Positions 48,728 through 57,981 of a DNA stretch of 64,000 bases are shown here, in pieces. The number at the start of each line of letters is the position of its first letter. Positions within the stretch are counted from its first letter, which is position 1. A model generated the notes under the pieces. The model was not told where the DNA came from and searched no databases. It saw nothing but the letters and a program-made list of their open reading frames with translations. A program made the translations under genes and the position numbers. Where the stretch lies: assembly GCA_020848435.1 (NCBI GenBank), contig JADLAC010000059.1, forward strand, positions 62,001 to 126,000, in the 5' to 3' direction. This DNA is from Burkholderiales bacterium. GTDB lineage: Bacteria; Pseudomonadota; Gammaproteobacteria; Burkholderiales; WYBJ01.

Positions 48728-50707
48728 CTAGCGGCCGAAGAGCTTCTTGACATTGCCCAGCACCTCGTCGATCACCGGGGCTGCGCGCGGTTCTGGCGGC
48801 GTGCGCGTACGCCCGCTCAAAGCGCTCTGGCAGGGTCGATCGGGCACGCTGTCGAACAAGAGCCCGCCAGCAACTGAGGATAAGTCCCCCTTGGCCGCCG
48901 CCAGCGCGGCACCCGCAGCCGCCTTGGCCGCGCCGCTGAAGTCCAGCTCGACGCGTGGCTTGGTCAGCGTGCCGCGCACGCGCGCCAGGTTGGCCAAGCC
49001 GCCGATTCCGATGCCCAGTCCCGTGGCGGCCTGCGGTCGAAAGCCGAGATCCAGGGTTTCGTTGCGCAGATCGATGACGCCTGCGACGACGAGATTGACT
49101 CTGGCGGTTTCGGCAGCGACGCTGTTGTCGATGCGAATGATACCCTGGTTGATGGGCAGTCGAATCACCGCGCACTTGAGATCCGTATAAGGCTCGGCGG
49201 CGCGGCCGGGGTTGATCGCATCGAGCAGCTCGCTGATATCCGCGCCGAAATCGATCACCCGGTTGCGCAGCCGGCCGGGACCGATGACCAGGCGCACTTC
49301 GCCGTTCGCGCCGGCCATCAGCGCGCGCATCGAATTGCCGCGGCCGCTGATGCGCACGTCGATGTCGGTGGGGCTGCCTTCGGGCGTTCCGGAGATGTTG
49401 AACAACGCGCCCAACGCGCCCAGGGCGATGCCCTTGCCTTCGACCACCGCGCTCAGCACCAGCGCGTTGCCGGACGATGCATCGGCGCCGATGCGGGCAC
49501 GCAGCTCCTTGCCTTCGATACGCACGCGCAGCGGATCGGCCAAGAGCTTGCCGCCTTTCAAGCGGGCGAGCATGTCTAGGCCGTCGAGCGCTTTGCCGTC
49601 GCGCATGGCGATGCGGTCGATACGTATATTCGCCGTGCCGTCGATAAACGCCAGCGGCGCTACGGCGAAGGGCTCGGACGAGAACATCCGTGCATCGCGC
49701 TTGGGCGAGGGTTTGCCCGGGCCGAGCAATTCGGCCAGATCGAGCGCGCGAGCGTGCAGCTTGGCATCGATGTTAGGGGTCTCGCCGGCAAGGCCGATCA
49801 TGAGACTGCCGCCGACGCTGCTCCTGCCGAGACGTGCTTCGAGCGGCTCGATCGCCAGCGTGTCCGCCTGCCGCCGGAGCCGGCCCTGCGCTTGCAGCGC
49901 GGGCAGCCGGGGCGGATCGATTCGTGCCAGCTTGGCGGCGCCGGTCCAATCGCTGACTTCCGCCGTGAAGGCGAGGTCGAGGCCATCGCTCGCCGCCGCA
50001 TTGATCGGCATGGGTCCGCGAAACGCGAGCCGCAGTCCTTCGCCGGCGATCGCCATGTCAACGTTTGCGACGGCATCGCTGCTCGCGTTCGGGTCGCGCA
50101 CGAGCTTGCCCGCGAGCGCAAGCGCGAGGCCGTTGATAGCGACCTTGGCATCGAGATTGGCGGCGGCGTCCGACGTGGTGAGCGAGAGCGTCTCGATGTC
50201 GACACGATGCTCGTGTTGCTTGCGCGCATCGCGATAGGCGAGCACGCCGCCGGAGACGCGTGCGCTTCGCAGCAGTGGCAACGCTTGCGGTGCAGTGGGC
50301 GGGTCCGCCCGGCCGGCTTCCAACTGCCAGTTGCCCCTGCCCTTGGCGTCGACCTCGACCAGCACGTCCGGTTCGACCAGCTCCAGAGCGCGGATGTCCA
50401 CGTTGCCGCTGAACAGCGGCAGCAACGCGATCCGAAGGCCGATCCGCTTCGCTCGCAGCATGTCCGGCCTGCTGCCCCACGGCGCATTCTGGAAGACCAC
50501 GTTTTCGGCCGTGATCGTGGGCACGAACGAGAGCGAATAGCCGATCGGCCCGTCGATGCGCAGGCTACGCCCGGTGGCCGCGTGGACGCGATCGGCGACG
50601 AGCTGAACGTAAGCGCGCGGCTCGATGCGGGTCGCCAGATAGACGCCGATCGCGGCTATCGCGACCAGCACGCCGGCGAGGACGCTGGCGATGGCTCTGA
50701 CTGACAT
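48728..50707 (-). CDS. AsmA family protein
   Basis: A 659-residue protein with an N-terminal membrane anchor (AIASVLAGVLVAIAAIGVYLA) and a long beta-rich body with the AsmA N- and C-terminal regions (GYSLSFVPTITAENVVFQNAPWGSRPDMLRAKRIGL; RGTLTKPRVELDF). AsmA-like proteins are thought to bridge the periplasm and help move phospholipid to the outer membrane. The C-terminal ~50 residues after the AsmA region are less conserved and end NVKKLFGR. Confidence 0.87.
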   Translation of the reverse strand: MSVRAIASVLAGVLVAIAAIGVYLATRIEPRAYVQLVADRVHAATGRSLRIDGPIGYSLSFVPTITAENVVFQNAPWGSRPDMLRAKRIGLRIALLPLFSGNVDIRALELVEPDVLVEVDAKGRGNWQLEAGRADPPTAPQALPLLRSARVSGGVLAYRDARKQHEHRVDIETLSLTTSDAAANLDAKVAINGLALALAGKLVRDPNASSDAVANVDMAIAGEGLRLAFRGPMPINAAASDGLDLAFTAEVSDWTGAAKLARIDPPRLPALQAQGRLRRQADTLAIEPLEARLGRSSVGGSLMIGLAGETPNIDAKLHARALDLAELLGPGKPSPKRDARMFSSEPFAVAPLAFIDGTANIRIDRIAMRDGKALDGLDMLARLKGGKLLADPLRVRIEGKELRARIGADASSGNALVLSAVVEGKGIALGALGALFNISGTPEGSPTDIDVRISGRGNSMRALMAGANGEVRLVIGPGRLRNRVIDFGADISELLDAINPGRAAEPYTDLKCAVIRLPINQGIIRIDNSVAAETARVNLVVAGVIDLRNETLDLGFRPQAATGLGIGIGGLANLARVRGTLTKPRVELDFSGAAKAAAGAALAAAKGDLSSVAGGLLFDSVPDRPCQSALSGRTRTPPEPRAAPVIDEVLGNVKKLFGR

Positions 50708-50761
50708 GAGCGACGAATCTCGATCCTGGCGCTACGCGTGCTGGCGGCGCATGCCGGGCAC

Positions 50762-51628
50762 CTACTTCTCCACCGTCGCACGCTCGATCGCGAGTAGCGC
50801 GTCCATACCGATGGTCGCGTGCAGCTCGTTTTGCTCCGCCTTGTGCGTAGAGCCGGCGAGCAGTGGATCGGGCTCGCCGCGCGCGAGACACCGATAGCTC
50901 TGCTTCATCGCGCGGTGGAATGCCCAGGCGCAGATCGAGCTTGCCAACACGCGAAAGCCGCAGCTGGCGATCTCGTCGAGGCTCATGCCGTGGACGCTCG
51001 CGCCATGGCCGGGCAAGGCGCACATGAAGGGCGGCGGCAGCTCGCGTGCGATTCGCTCGGCCTCCGCCCGATTGCGCACCCCGACGTAGAGCATATCGGC
51101 GCCGGCATCGCGGTAGGCACGCGCGCGTGCAATGGCGTCCTCCATGCCGCTCTGGCGTACCGCGTTGGTGCGCGCGATGACGAGGAAATCCGGGTCGCGG
51201 CGCGTGCGCACGGCTTCTTGCACCTTGGCGGCCATCAGCTCGCAGGGCACCATGTGCTCGAGTCCGACATGGTGATGCGCGCGCTTGGGGAGGATCTGAT
51301 CCTCGATTTCTATGGCGGCGAACCCGGCCGCTTCGGCCATGCTCATCGTATGATGAATGTGCATCGGATCGCCGAAGCCCGCCGCGGCGTCGAGAATCAA
51401 CGGCAGCTCGGTGACCGAACGGATCTCGATGCCGGCCTGGCACAGCTCGGTGATGTTCAGATTGGCTTCCAGGCAGCACTTGAGATAACCGAGCGTGCCC
51501 CCGCCCAGGTAGAGCATTTCGAAACCCGCGTCCTGCGCGAGCTTCGCGCTCAGCGGATTGAACACCGCGGGTGCGATGCGGGCGCGAGGCTCCGTGAGCA
51601 GCTCGCGCAATCTCTTCCTTGCCGACAT
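50762..51628 (-). CDS. Isocitrate lyase/PEP mutase superfamily enzyme
   Basis: A 288-residue TIM-barrel protein. The catalytic-type segments DPMHIHHTMSMAEAAGFAAIEIEDQILPKR and ARTNAVRQSGMEDAIARARAY are those of the ICL/PEP mutase superfamily, where EDQ.PKR holds the metal and acid-base residues. Compared with methylisocitrate lyase, the KKCG-type catalytic Cys is not present; HHHVGLEHMVP stands in its place. Oxaloacetate decarboxylase-like or carboxyphosphonoenolpyruvate-like activity is possible; the reaction is not assigned. Confidence 0.78.
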   Translation of the reverse strand: MSARKRLRELLTEPRARIAPAVFNPLSAKLAQDAGFEMLYLGGGTLGYLKCCLEANLNITELCQAGIEIRSVTELPLILDAAAGFGDPMHIHHTMSMAEAAGFAAIEIEDQILPKRAHHHVGLEHMVPCELMAAKVQEAVRTRRDPDFLVIARTNAVRQSGMEDAIARARAYRDAGADMLYVGVRNRAEAERIARELPPPFMCALPGHGASVHGMSLDEIASCGFRVLASSICAWAFHRAMKQSYRCLARGEPDPLLAGSTHKAEQNELHATIGMDALLAIERATVEK

Positions 51629-52008
51629 GCTAGCCGCCTCCCGTGACGATGGCTGACGTTCGATCAGAACAAGTTGACCCGGCGCTGTCAATCGGCTTCA
51701 CCCGGCTCGGTGGGCGACCTCGTTCGCGATTCGACCCTGGCGCCGGCTCGACTATCGTCGACTCGACCGCGGCCAGCGCAGTGCGCTCGCAGCCGGGCAA
51801 TGCGGACGCGGGCGACGGCGATGATGCTCTCGTCGCGTCTGCGGGCACGCGGTCTTCGAAACCGAGCTATCATTCCCGCGCGCCCGAGTCATTGCGAGCG
51901 GAGGTGAAGCGCGGCGCTCGATCCGTCAGACTCACCGCCTGACGCTGCAGCGCGAAGCGCCCCGGCAGGTCCGCGCGCTTGGCGCGATCTTGAAGAGGAG
52001 CACTGGGC
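51629..52008. other. Intergenic region, nothing recognised
   Basis: 380 bases between a leftward ICL-family gene and a rightward GGT-family gene. Short open frames exist but look like GC-rich chance frames. A GAGGAG ribosome site for the GGT gene is at its right end. No repeat found. Confidence 0.5.
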
Positions 52009-53724
52009 ATGGCATCGAACCGACCGACGATTTCCGGCACGCGTCACGTCATCGCCGCCGGCCATTATCTTGCCGCGCATGCCGGCTTCCAGATCCTGGA
52101 AGCCGGCGGCAACGCGGTCGATGCCGGCGTCTGCGCCGGCATCTGCATCGGCGTATTGCAGACCGAAAAGGTGAGCTTCGGCGGTGTCGCGCCGACGATC
52201 ATCTTCCGTGCCGAGGACAAGAAGCTCGTATCCATCGACGGCCTGGGGGTGTGGCCGAAGGCCATCACGCCGGATTTCTTCGCCAGCAAGCACGGCGGCA
52301 AGATTCCGCCCGGCGTGCTGCGCACCGTGGTGCCCGCGGCGCCGGACGCCTGGCTGAGCGCGCTCGAGCATTACGGCACGATGAGCTTCGGCGAGGTTGC
52401 TGCCGCGGCCATACGCTTTGCCCGCGACGGCTTCCCGATGTATCCGTTGATGGCGGAATTCATCGCCGACGAGATCGACTCGTACCGCCGTTGGCCGTCG
52501 AGCGCGGCGGTGTTCCTGCCCGGCGGCAAGCCGCCGGTTGTCGGCGCGTTGTTCGTCCAGTCGGATCTCGCGCGCACGCTGCAATACCTGGCCGACGAGG
52601 AAAAGGCCAATGCGCGCAAGGGCCGTGCCGCGGGCATCCAAGCCGCTCGCGATGCCTTCTACAAGGGCGATATCGCGCGCAAGATCGTCGCCTTTCACGA
52701 GCAGACCGGCGGTCTCATGCGCATGGAAGACCTGGCCGAGTTCCGCGTGCGCTTCGAGCCGACGGTGAAGGCCGACTTTCACGGCATCGAGGTTCATGCC
52801 TGCGGCCCCTGGTGCCAAGGTCCGACCGTGCCCATCGCGCTCAATCTGCTCAAAGGCTTCGATCTGCGGGCGATGGGACACAACTCGGTCGAATACATCC
52901 ACACGCTCACCGAGGCCTTCAAGCTGGCCTTCGCCGATCGGCATCATTACTTCGGCGATCCGCGTTTCGTCTCAGTCCCGCTCGAGGGCTTGCTGTCCGA
53001 AGCGTATGCCGACGAGCGCCGCACGCAGATCCGCCCGGATCGCGCTTGGCCGGAGATGCCACCGCCCGGCAATCCGGCCGGTTCTGAAGGCTTGCCGCGG
53101 GCGAAGGTGCCCGCGCCTCAAGCCGGCAACGTCCGTCCCGGCGACACCTCGTACCTGTGCGTGATCGATCGCCATGGCAACGCGTTTTCCTGCACGCCGA
53201 GCGATGGCTCGAACAATGCGCCCGTGGTGCCGGGCGCGGGCTTCGTCGCTTCCGGGCGCGGCACGCAATCGTGGGCGGATCCTAGCCACCCGTGTTCGGT
53301 CGCACCGGGCAAGCGCCCGCGGCTGACGCCGAATCCCGCGCTCGCCTTGAAGGACGGGCGCGCGTTGATGCCGTTCGGTACGCCGGGCGGCGATGTGCAA
53401 TGCCAGTCCATGATTCAGGTGTTCCTGAACGTGAACGTGTTCGGCATGGACGTGCAATCGGCGATCGAGGCGCCGCGCTTTTCCACCTACAGTTTCCCCG
53501 GCTCGTTCGAGCCTCACCCCTACTTCCCCGGCTTGCTCATGATGGAGAAGCGCATCGCCGCGCAGACCGGGGAGGCGCTGGCTGCACGCGGTCATCGGGT
53601 CGACTGGTGGGACGAATGGACCTGGCTTGCCGGCGCGCCCTGCGCCATCGTGGCCGACCAGGCGCGCGGCATCCTGCATGGCGGTGCCGATCCGCGCCGG
53701 CCCGCGTACGTGCTCGGCTGGTAG
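52009..53724 (+). CDS. Gamma-glutamyltransferase family protein
   Basis: A 571-residue Ntn-hydrolase. The family core is clear: GGNAVDAGVCAGICIGV, the self-processing site with Thr380 in GDTSYLCVID, GNAFSCTPSDGSNNAPVVPG and the C-terminal TPGGDVQCQSMIQV-type motif. Canonical enzymes have a longer TTHFSV-type site, so this is a divergent branch, and no signal peptide is evident, which is unusual for the periplasmic glutathione enzyme. The protein may act on another gamma-glutamyl or acyl-amide compound. A good GAGGAG ribosome site precedes the ATG. Confidence 0.82.
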   Translation: MASNRPTISGTRHVIAAGHYLAAHAGFQILEAGGNAVDAGVCAGICIGVLQTEKVSFGGVAPTIIFRAEDKKLVSIDGLGVWPKAITPDFFASKHGGKIPPGVLRTVVPAAPDAWLSALEHYGTMSFGEVAAAAIRFARDGFPMYPLMAEFIADEIDSYRRWPSSAAVFLPGGKPPVVGALFVQSDLARTLQYLADEEKANARKGRAAGIQAARDAFYKGDIARKIVAFHEQTGGLMRMEDLAEFRVRFEPTVKADFHGIEVHACGPWCQGPTVPIALNLLKGFDLRAMGHNSVEYIHTLTEAFKLAFADRHHYFGDPRFVSVPLEGLLSEAYADERRTQIRPDRAWPEMPPPGNPAGSEGLPRAKVPAPQAGNVRPGDTSYLCVIDRHGNAFSCTPSDGSNNAPVVPGAGFVASGRGTQSWADPSHPCSVAPGKRPRLTPNPALALKDGRALMPFGTPGGDVQCQSMIQVFLNVNVFGMDVQSAIEAPRFSTYSFPGSFEPHPYFPGLLMMEKRIAAQTGEALAARGHRVDWWDEWTWLAGAPCAIVADQARGILHGGADPRRPAYVLGW

Positions 53725-53740
53725 CGATGACACTCGCGGC

Positions 53741-54802
53741 ATGCTGCTATTTCATTGCCGGGCGGGGTACGAAGCCGATTGCGCGGCGGAGCTGACGGCG
53801 CTTGCGGCGGCCGAGCGTGCCGGCGGGCGTGCCGAGTATCGGCCCGGGCAAGCGCATGTGCTCTGGGTGACGGCGCAGGCGCGAGATGAGCCACGCGCGC
53901 GGCGCGCTGACTGGGTGCCGGATCATGCAGGTCTCGTGTTCGCGCGGCAGATGCTGAGCCACTGTCGCACGCTCGAATTGCCGGCGCGCGCGCAATGGAT
54001 CGAGACGATCGTTGCCGCAGCGAAGCGGCTCGGCAGGCGCTTCGCGCTCGCGTGGCTGGAAGCGCCCGACGCGGATGGCGCGCGGCAACTGCTGGCGGGG
54101 ATACGCCCGCTGGCCGAGCCCTTGCAGGCGGCGCTGCGCGAGGCGCGCGTGCTCGGCGAGGACCGGCTCGGGATGCGCCTGCACGTGTGTTTCCTCGATC
54201 GCGATCGGCTCGTCCTGGGCGCCTCCGATCCGCGCAACAGCGCGCCGTGGCCCATGGGGATTCCGCGGCTGCGATTTCCCGCGGGCGCGCCGAGCCGCTC
54301 CGGGCTCAAGTTGACGGAGGCGCTCGCGACTTTCATCGACGAGCGCGAGCTGCTCGGTCGATTACGCGCCGGCCGGGTCGCCATCGATCTGGGCGCCGCG
54401 CCGGGCGGCTGGAGCCAGGTATTGGCCGCGCGCGGAATTCGCGTCGTCGCGGTCGACAACGGCCCCATCGCGCAAGCGGTCCTGGACACCCAGCTCGTCG
54501 AGCATCGCCGCGAAGATGCGTTTCGCTTCCGCCCGGATCGGCCGGTGGATTGGATGGTGTGCGACGTGGTGGCCGCGCCGGCGCGGATCGCGGCGCTGGT
54601 GGCGCAATGGATCGCGCGCGGTTGGTGCCGCGAGACGATCTTCAACCTCAAGCTGCCCAACAAGGATCGCTGGCAGGAAGTGGTGCGCTGCCAGCGCGTG
54701 ATCGAAACCGCGCTGGCGGGCGTCGAAGGCCGGCACGCGCTTCGCATCAAGCATCTCTATCACGATCGCGACGAGGTCACCGGCCACTTGCGCCGGCTGT
54801 GA
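53741..54802 (+). CDS. rlmM: 23S rRNA 2'-O-ribose C2498 methyltransferase RlmM
   Basis: RlmM methylates C2498 of 23S rRNA. The 353-residue protein starts at the ATG 53741 (MLLFHCRAGYEADCAAEL), where a THUMP-like N-terminal region begins. The Rossmann methyltransferase domain has AIDLGAAPGGWSQVLAARG and the acidic WMVCDVVAAP, then FNLKLPNKDRW and the terminal HLYHDRDEVTG. It follows the GGT gene by 16 bases. Confidence 0.92.
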   Translation: MLLFHCRAGYEADCAAELTALAAAERAGGRAEYRPGQAHVLWVTAQARDEPRARRADWVPDHAGLVFARQMLSHCRTLELPARAQWIETIVAAAKRLGRRFALAWLEAPDADGARQLLAGIRPLAEPLQAALREARVLGEDRLGMRLHVCFLDRDRLVLGASDPRNSAPWPMGIPRLRFPAGAPSRSGLKLTEALATFIDERELLGRLRAGRVAIDLGAAPGGWSQVLAARGIRVVAVDNGPIAQAVLDTQLVEHRREDAFRFRPDRPVDWMVCDVVAAPARIAALVAQWIARGWCRETIFNLKLPNKDRWQEVVRCQRVIETALAGVEGRHALRIKHLYHDRDEVTGHLRRL

Positions 54803-54854
54803 TACGCGTAGCGCCGCGGCTTCGATGCGCCCGCGAGAGCGCGCGCAGCGGCGC

Positions 54855-56231
54855 TCAGAAGGGCAGCGCGGCGTCGGGCTTGACGCCGAGGATCACGCGC
54901 CGAAAATCGTCTTGAATGCGCGCGAGCGCGGCTGCGTCGTCGGCTTCGAAGCGCAGCACGATGACGGGCGTCGTGTTGGACGAACGCGCCAGGCCGAAGC
55001 CATCGGCATACTCGACCCGCAAGCCATCGATGCGTATGACTTCGCGCGCGCCGGTGAAGCGCGCGCTTTTCTGTAGCTGCTCGATCAGCGCGTAATTCTC
55101 GCCCTCCTTGAGCTTGATCTGCAGCTCGGGCGTGCTGAGCGCATCCGGCAGCGCTTCCAGGATCGCGCTCGGATCGGATTCTCGGCTCAGGATTTCGAGC
55201 AGGCGCGCGCCCGCGTACAGGCCGTCGTCGAAACCGTACCAGCGTTCCTTGAAGAAGACGTGGCCGCTCATCTCGCCGGCGAGCAGCGCGCCTGTCTCGC
55301 GCATTTTCGACTTGACGAAGGAGTGCCCGGTCTTCCACAGCATGGGCTTGCCGCCGTGGCGCTCGATCCAAGGCGCGAGGTTGCGCGTGGATTTCACGTC
55401 GTAGATCACGAGCCCGCCCGGATTGCGCGCGAGCACGTCTTGCGCGAACAGCATGAGCTGCCGATCGGGATAGATGATCTTGCCGCTCTTCGTGACTACG
55501 CCGAGCCGGTCGCCGTCGCCGTCGAAGGCGAGGCCGAGCTCGGCCTCCGAGGTCCGCAAGGCGCGGATGAGATCTTCGAGGTTTTTCGGCACCGAAGGAT
55601 CGGGATGATGATTCGGGAAGCTGCCGTCGACCTCGCAGAACAGCTCGATTACGTCGCAGCCGAGCTTGCGGTACAGCGCCGGTGCGAGCGCGCCCGCGAC
55701 GCCGTTGCCGCAGTCCACCGCGATCTTGAGGCCGCGCGCGAGCTTCACGTCCGAGACGATGCGCGAGACGTACTCGGCGGCGATGTCGCGCTCGCTGTAG
55801 CTGCCTTGCCCGGAGCTGAGATCGGCCTGTTCGATGCGGTGACGCAGCGCTTGAATGGCCTCGCCGGCAAGCGTTTCGCCGCCGAGGACCATTTTTAGCC
55901 CGTTGTAGTCGGGCGGATTGTGGCTGCCCGTGACCGCCACGCCCGACTGCGTACCGAGCTGGTGCGCGGCGAAGTACACCACCGGCGTCGGCACCCGGCC
56001 GATATCGATCACACTGACGCCGCTCGCCTGGATGCCACGCGCCAAGGCCTGGCTCAACTTCGGGCCGGACAGCCGGCCGTCGCGCCCGACCACGATCGCG
56101 GACAGCGATCGCGCGCGCGCTTCCGAGCCGATGGCGCGACCGATCTGTTCCACGCCCTCGGCGGTGAGCGTCCGCTCGACGATGCCGCGGATGTCGTAAG
56201 CCTTGAAGATCTCTGCGGGAGGATGTGCCAT
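54855..56231 (-). CDS. Phosphomannomutase / phosphoglucomutase
   Basis: A 458-residue phosphohexomutase of the AlgC/ManB type, which interconverts hexose-6- and 1-phosphates for LPS and exopolysaccharide sugars. The motifs are FKAYDIRGIVE, the phosphoserine loop TGSHNPPDYNGLK, the metal loop AFDGDGDRLG and the sugar-binding GEMSGHVFF. Whether mannose or glucose is preferred cannot be read; AlgC enzymes use both. Confidence 0.92.
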   Translation of the reverse strand: MAHPPAEIFKAYDIRGIVERTLTAEGVEQIGRAIGSEARARSLSAIVVGRDGRLSGPKLSQALARGIQASGVSVIDIGRVPTPVVYFAAHQLGTQSGVAVTGSHNPPDYNGLKMVLGGETLAGEAIQALRHRIEQADLSSGQGSYSERDIAAEYVSRIVSDVKLARGLKIAVDCGNGVAGALAPALYRKLGCDVIELFCEVDGSFPNHHPDPSVPKNLEDLIRALRTSEAELGLAFDGDGDRLGVVTKSGKIIYPDRQLMLFAQDVLARNPGGLVIYDVKSTRNLAPWIERHGGKPMLWKTGHSFVKSKMRETGALLAGEMSGHVFFKERWYGFDDGLYAGARLLEILSRESDPSAILEALPDALSTPELQIKLKEGENYALIEQLQKSARFTGAREVIRIDGLRVEYADGFGLARSSNTTPVIVLRFEADDAAALARIQDDFRRVILGVKPDAALPF

Positions 56232-56262
56232 GGTCGCTGCCGGCTGAACGGGGGTGAAACCA

Positions 56263-57279
56263 TTATGCCACGCCGCCCGTTCGCGAATCGCGCTCGAGCT
56301 GGCCGCCGATGAAGCCCAGCACCCGCTCAGGCAACCAGGTCAGTGCGCCGGGAAAACGACCGGTGACGAAGCCGGCGTGACCGCCGTGCGCGGGGAACTC
56401 CAAGGTCAGCGCCGCCGAAGCTTCGTGCGCCGCCGGCAGCGCGTGCGCGGGCATGAACGGGTCGTCGCGCGCGTTCAACACCAGCGTGGGCACCGCGATG
56501 GATTTCAACCAGGGCTTGCTGCTGGCGCGCGTCCAATAGTCCTGGGCATCGACAAAGCCGTGCAACGGGGCGGTGACATGGTCGTCGAAGGCGCGCAGCG
56601 TGCGCGCCCGCCGCGCCGCATCGCCATCGAACAAGCCGGGATGGCGCGCGAGCTTGGCCGCGCTCTTGCGCTTGAGCGTGCGCAGGAAATTCCAGGTATA
56701 GACGCGATTGAAGCCCAGCGCCAGCGCTTCACCGGCGGCGACGAGATCCATCGGAGCGGAAACCGCGCAAGCCGCGGCCACGATGCCGCGCGCATCGCCT
56801 GAGGCTTCGCCCAACCACTTCAGCAGCACGTTGCCGCCCAGCGATACGGCTACCGCGCTGAGCGGCCCCGCTTCCCGCGCGTGCAGGCGGCGCAGCAGCC
56901 AATCGATTTCCGCCGAATCTCCGGAGTGGTACGCCCGCGGCAAGCGATTGGGCTCACCGCTGCAACCACGAAAATGCACGACCACCCCGCGCCAGGCGCG
57001 CGCTTGGGCCGCGTGCATCAGGGCGCGCGCGTAATGGCTCTTCGAGCTGCCTTCCAGGCCGTGGAACAGCACCAGCAGCGGCGCCGGCGGGTCGCCTGCC
57101 GAGTGTGCCGTGCCGGGCGCGGGCACGATCCAATCGAGATCGATGAAATCGCCGTCGGGCGTCGCCCATCGCTCGCGCCGAAAGCCGATGCGCGGGGCGG
57201 GCGCGAAGCAGGACGCGTAAATCGTCTGCGCGTGCGGGTTCACGAGCCATGCCGGCGGCACGTAGCCTGGTGACATCAT
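56263..57279 (-). CDS. YheT-like alpha/beta hydrolase
   Basis: A 338-residue alpha/beta hydrolase with the YheT signature N-terminus (PAWLVNPHAQTIYASCF), the oxyanion segment LLVLFHGLEGSSKSHYA, the nucleophile elbow SAVAVSLGGNVLLKWLGE and the late acid/His region (LNARDDPFMPAHALP; PAHGGHAGFV). Members are predicted esterases of unknown substrate. It ends 31 bases before the phosphomannomutase start, same strand. Confidence 0.87.
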   Translation of the reverse strand: MMSPGYVPPAWLVNPHAQTIYASCFAPAPRIGFRRERWATPDGDFIDLDWIVPAPGTAHSAGDPPAPLLVLFHGLEGSSKSHYARALMHAAQARAWRGVVVHFRGCSGEPNRLPRAYHSGDSAEIDWLLRRLHAREAGPLSAVAVSLGGNVLLKWLGEASGDARGIVAAACAVSAPMDLVAAGEALALGFNRVYTWNFLRTLKRKSAAKLARHPGLFDGDAARRARTLRAFDDHVTAPLHGFVDAQDYWTRASSKPWLKSIAVPTLVLNARDDPFMPAHALPAAHEASAALTLEFPAHGGHAGFVTGRFPGALTWLPERVLGFIGGQLERDSRTGGVA

Positions 57280-57413
57280 CCAGCCTGCACGCGTACGATC
57301 GCGGGGACGGCGCTAAGCTTTTTCCCGGCTCGACCGTAAACGCAAGCACCGGTCAGCCGGAATCCTAGACTACAACACCAAACCCTCGGTGTCTGGCCGA
57401 GGCTGGAGATTGC

Positions 57414-57962
57414 ATGATGCACGCGTTTCGTTTCCTGCTGGCCTGTGCCGCTTGCGCGAGCTTCGCACTGCCGGCGCAGGCTGCGATGTACAAGTGGACC
57501 GACGAGAACGGGAGCACGCACTACGGCGACAGCGTGCCGCCGAAGTTTGCCCACCGGGCAAGCGATCGGTTCGGCAAGCCGGTCGTCGCGCCGGCCAAGA
57601 CCGCGGCGCTCGCTCCGGCGGCGCCCAGCGAGCAGGACGCGGAAAAGCAAAAGGCGATCGCCAAGGCCCAGCTCGATCGCCAGCGTCAGGATACCGCGCT
57701 CCTGGCGACCTATGCCAACGAGGGCGAAATCGAGCTCGCGCGCAACCGCGAGCTGCGGCGCAACCAGGACACGCTCTCGTTGTCGAGTGCCGGCCTCGCC
57801 AAGTCGTCCGCGGCCGACGATCGGCGCAAGCTCGACGCGCTGATGAGCCAGAGCCGGGAGCAGACGGATCTGATCAATGCCAAGTACGATGCGCAAAAGA
57901 TTCGCTTCCGCGAGCTGACCGGCCCCAAGAGCGCGCAAGCCCAACCGGCGGCTACGAAATAG
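57414..57962 (+). CDS. Exported DUF4124-type protein
   Basis: A 182-residue protein with a signal peptide (FRFLLACAACASFALPAQA). The mature N-terminus MYKWTDENGSTHYGDSVPPKFAHR is the DUF4124 module, a small Trp/Tyr-containing beta unit common in exported proteobacterial proteins and of unknown function. The rest is a long charged helix (coiled coil) rich in Ala, Gln, Arg and Lys. Convergent with the ComA-like gene, 19 bases apart. Confidence 0.82.
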   Translation: MMHAFRFLLACAACASFALPAQAAMYKWTDENGSTHYGDSVPPKFAHRASDRFGKPVVAPAKTAALAPAAPSEQDAEKQKAIAKAQLDRQRQDTALLATYANEGEIELARNRELRRNQDTLSLSSAGLAKSSAADDRRKLDALMSQSREQTDLINAKYDAQKIRFRELTGPKSAQAQPAATK

Positions 57963-57981
57963 CGCCCGCGCCAGCGCAGCG

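Noticed and set aside
51643-51942. 99-codon open frame between the ICL-family and GGT genes
   Set aside because: Arg/Ala/Ser-rich, no ribosome site, no recognisable domain; several overlapping chance frames exist in the same bases.
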